A stretch of DNA of 6,053 nt from Dehalococcoidia bacterium (GTDB lineage Bacteria; Chloroflexota; Dehalococcoidia; Dehalococcoidales; DAOWLH01): assembly GCA_030643515.1 (NCBI GenBank), contig DAOWLH010000103.1:1-6053 (forward strand). Reading direction: 5' to 3'. The translations under genes and the position numbers were made by a program. Shown one piece after another: positions 5,630 through 6,053 of this stretch. Within the stretch, counting starts at the first letter, position 1. Every line of letters starts with the position of its first letter. The notes under the pieces are model-generated. The model ran no database searches. It worked only from the letters and a program-made list of their open reading frames with translations, and was not told where the DNA came from.

Positions 5630-5863
5630 CTAAGGCGAGCAGGTATTGCAGCTGCTGGGGGTGGAACAACTAGAACAGGCGCTCCCACCAGCCGGTAGAG
5701 TCAGGCCACTGCTATCCTTAGTATAGCAGGCGAAGCGAGAGAGAGTACGTCCCGCCTGACCATGGCACTGGGGGCATTCGGCATCCTCGCCAGCTTGGTT
5801 GATGGAGCGGAGCAGCTCGAACCTGGCGTTACACCTTGGGCAAACATACTCATATATCGGCAT
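5630..5863 (-). CDS. FmdB-family zinc ribbon protein
   Basis: A 77-residue protein beginning MPIYEYVCPRC, the signature of FmdB-type small zinc ribbons. The ribbon ligands are C8/C11 and C30/C33. The rest is low-complexity and ends in a second cysteine set, C63/C66 and C72/C75 (CSSC-x5-CNTC). FmdB was first named as a putative regulator of formamidase in Methylophilus, but members are widespread and mostly of unknown role, so no target is assigned. The ATG at 5863 lies only 9 nt after the promoter -10 box and has no Shine-Dalgarno. It is the first gene of an operon with the DUF763 gene. Confidence 0.9.
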   Translation of the reverse strand: MPIYEYVCPRCNARFELLRSINQAGEDAECPQCHGQAGRTLSRFACYTKDSSGLTLPAGGSACSSCSTPSSCNTCSP

Positions 5864-5872
5864 TCCAGTATT

Positions 5873-5901
5873 ATTCTACCCCGTTTCAGCAGCCTGGTCA
5901 A
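5873..5901 (-). promoter_or_regulatory. Promoter of the fmdB-DUF763 operon
   Basis: On the minus strand TTGACC (5896-5901, 5/6) and TAGAAT (5873-5878, 5/6) are exactly 17 bp apart. The -10 box ends 9 nt before the fmdB ATG, so the transcript is predicted to have a leader of 0-3 nt. The -35 box faces away from the tRNA promoter -35 box, with 15 bp between the two. Confidence 0.75.
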
Positions 5902-5916
5902 ACGGAATATGGCTCA

Positions 5917-5946
5917 TTGACACCAGCCAGCCAGCCTCATTATAAT
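5917..5946 (+). promoter_or_regulatory. Consensus promoter of tRNA-Leu
   Basis: TTGACA (5917-5922) and TATAAT (5941-5946) are both perfect matches, 18 bp apart. The spacer contains three tandem CCAG units (5923-5934). The expected transcription start is at about 5953, only 1-3 nt before the mature tRNA 5' end. Confidence 0.85.
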
Positions 5947-5954
5947 TATCCGGA

Positions 5955-6040
5955 GCCGAAGTGGCGGAATGGTAGACGCGCTACGTTCAGGGCGTAGTGT
6001 CCGTAAGGGCGTGTGGGTTCAAATCCCACCTTCGGCACCA
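5955..6040 (+). tRNA. tRNA-Leu, anticodon CAG, with encoded CCA
   Basis: The cloverleaf folds fully. The 7-bp acceptor stem is GCCGAAG/CTTCGGC, with discriminator A6037 and an encoded CCA at 6038-6040. The D arm is GCG/CGC. The anticodon stem CTACG/CGTAG closes the loop TTCAGGG, giving anticodon CAG at 5988-5990, which reads CUG. There is a class II long variable arm with a GTCC/GGGC stem, and the T arm is GTGGG-TTCAAAT-CCCAC. Leucine identity is supported by the anticodon, the long variable arm and discriminator A73. Confidence 0.97.
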
Positions 6041-6053
6041 GAGGGCGCTTGTA

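Noticed and set aside
1..6053. CRISPR array, insertion sequence, riboswitch or integrase signals
   Set aside because: No regularly spaced repeats, transposase or integrase motifs, terminal inverted repeats or leader-type structured RNA were seen. The tRNA-Leu 3' end could be an attachment site, but only 13 bases follow it in the window.

Overview
The window looks like chromosomal DNA from a bacterium of the Chloroflexota, most likely Dehalococcoidia-like. This is an inference from the style of the DnaE N-terminus (MFTHLHVHTEYSLLDG...CRIPQLV), the moderately high GC content, the short intergenic gaps and the gene mix; no search was run. Nothing indicates a phage, plasmid or insertion sequence.

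Layout, left to right. Positions 1-2282 (minus strand) hold the N-terminal ~760 codons of dnaE, the replicative DNA polymerase III alpha subunit. Its C-terminal third lies beyond the left edge. A 149-bp divergent promoter region follows. On the plus strand comes a four-helix membrane protein of the DUF1461/TIGR01906 family, which contains the lipoprotein intramolecular transacylase Lit (2432-3142). A strong hairpin directly after its stop separates it from a convergent ferritin-like diiron protein (3197-3637, minus). That gene has a TTG start, a near-consensus Shine-Dalgarno and a recognisable sigma-A-type promoter.

From about 3640 to 4150 there is no long gene. On the minus strand this stretch holds a 36-codon ORF with a G-rich ribosome binding site (3758-3868), a 9-bp tandem repeat, and what looks like the wreck of a small secreted-protein gene: a signal peptide with an excellent ribosome binding site that stops after 20 residues (3958-4141). 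The latter starts right behind a small SHOCT-domain membrane protein (4152-4391, minus).

The right part holds a two-gene minus-strand operon: an FmdB-type zinc ribbon protein (5630-5863) and, 13 nt later, a DUF763 protein with a helix-hairpin-helix motif (4513-5616). Divergent from it, on the plus strand, is tRNA-Leu(CAG) with an encoded CCA end (5955-6040), driven by a perfect TTGACA/TATAAT promoter.

A recurring theme is short or absent leaders. For both the Lit-like gene and fmdB the -10 hexamer sits only 7-9 nt before the ATG, with no Shine-Dalgarno, which suggests leaderless mRNAs. The ferritin, SHOCT and DUF763 genes instead have clear Shine-Dalgarno sequences. The genes do not form one pathway. 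They are ordinary housekeeping and stress functions, with two poorly understood points of interest (the fmdB-DUF763 pair and the small-ORF region 3640-4150). I found no convincing new multi-gene system.
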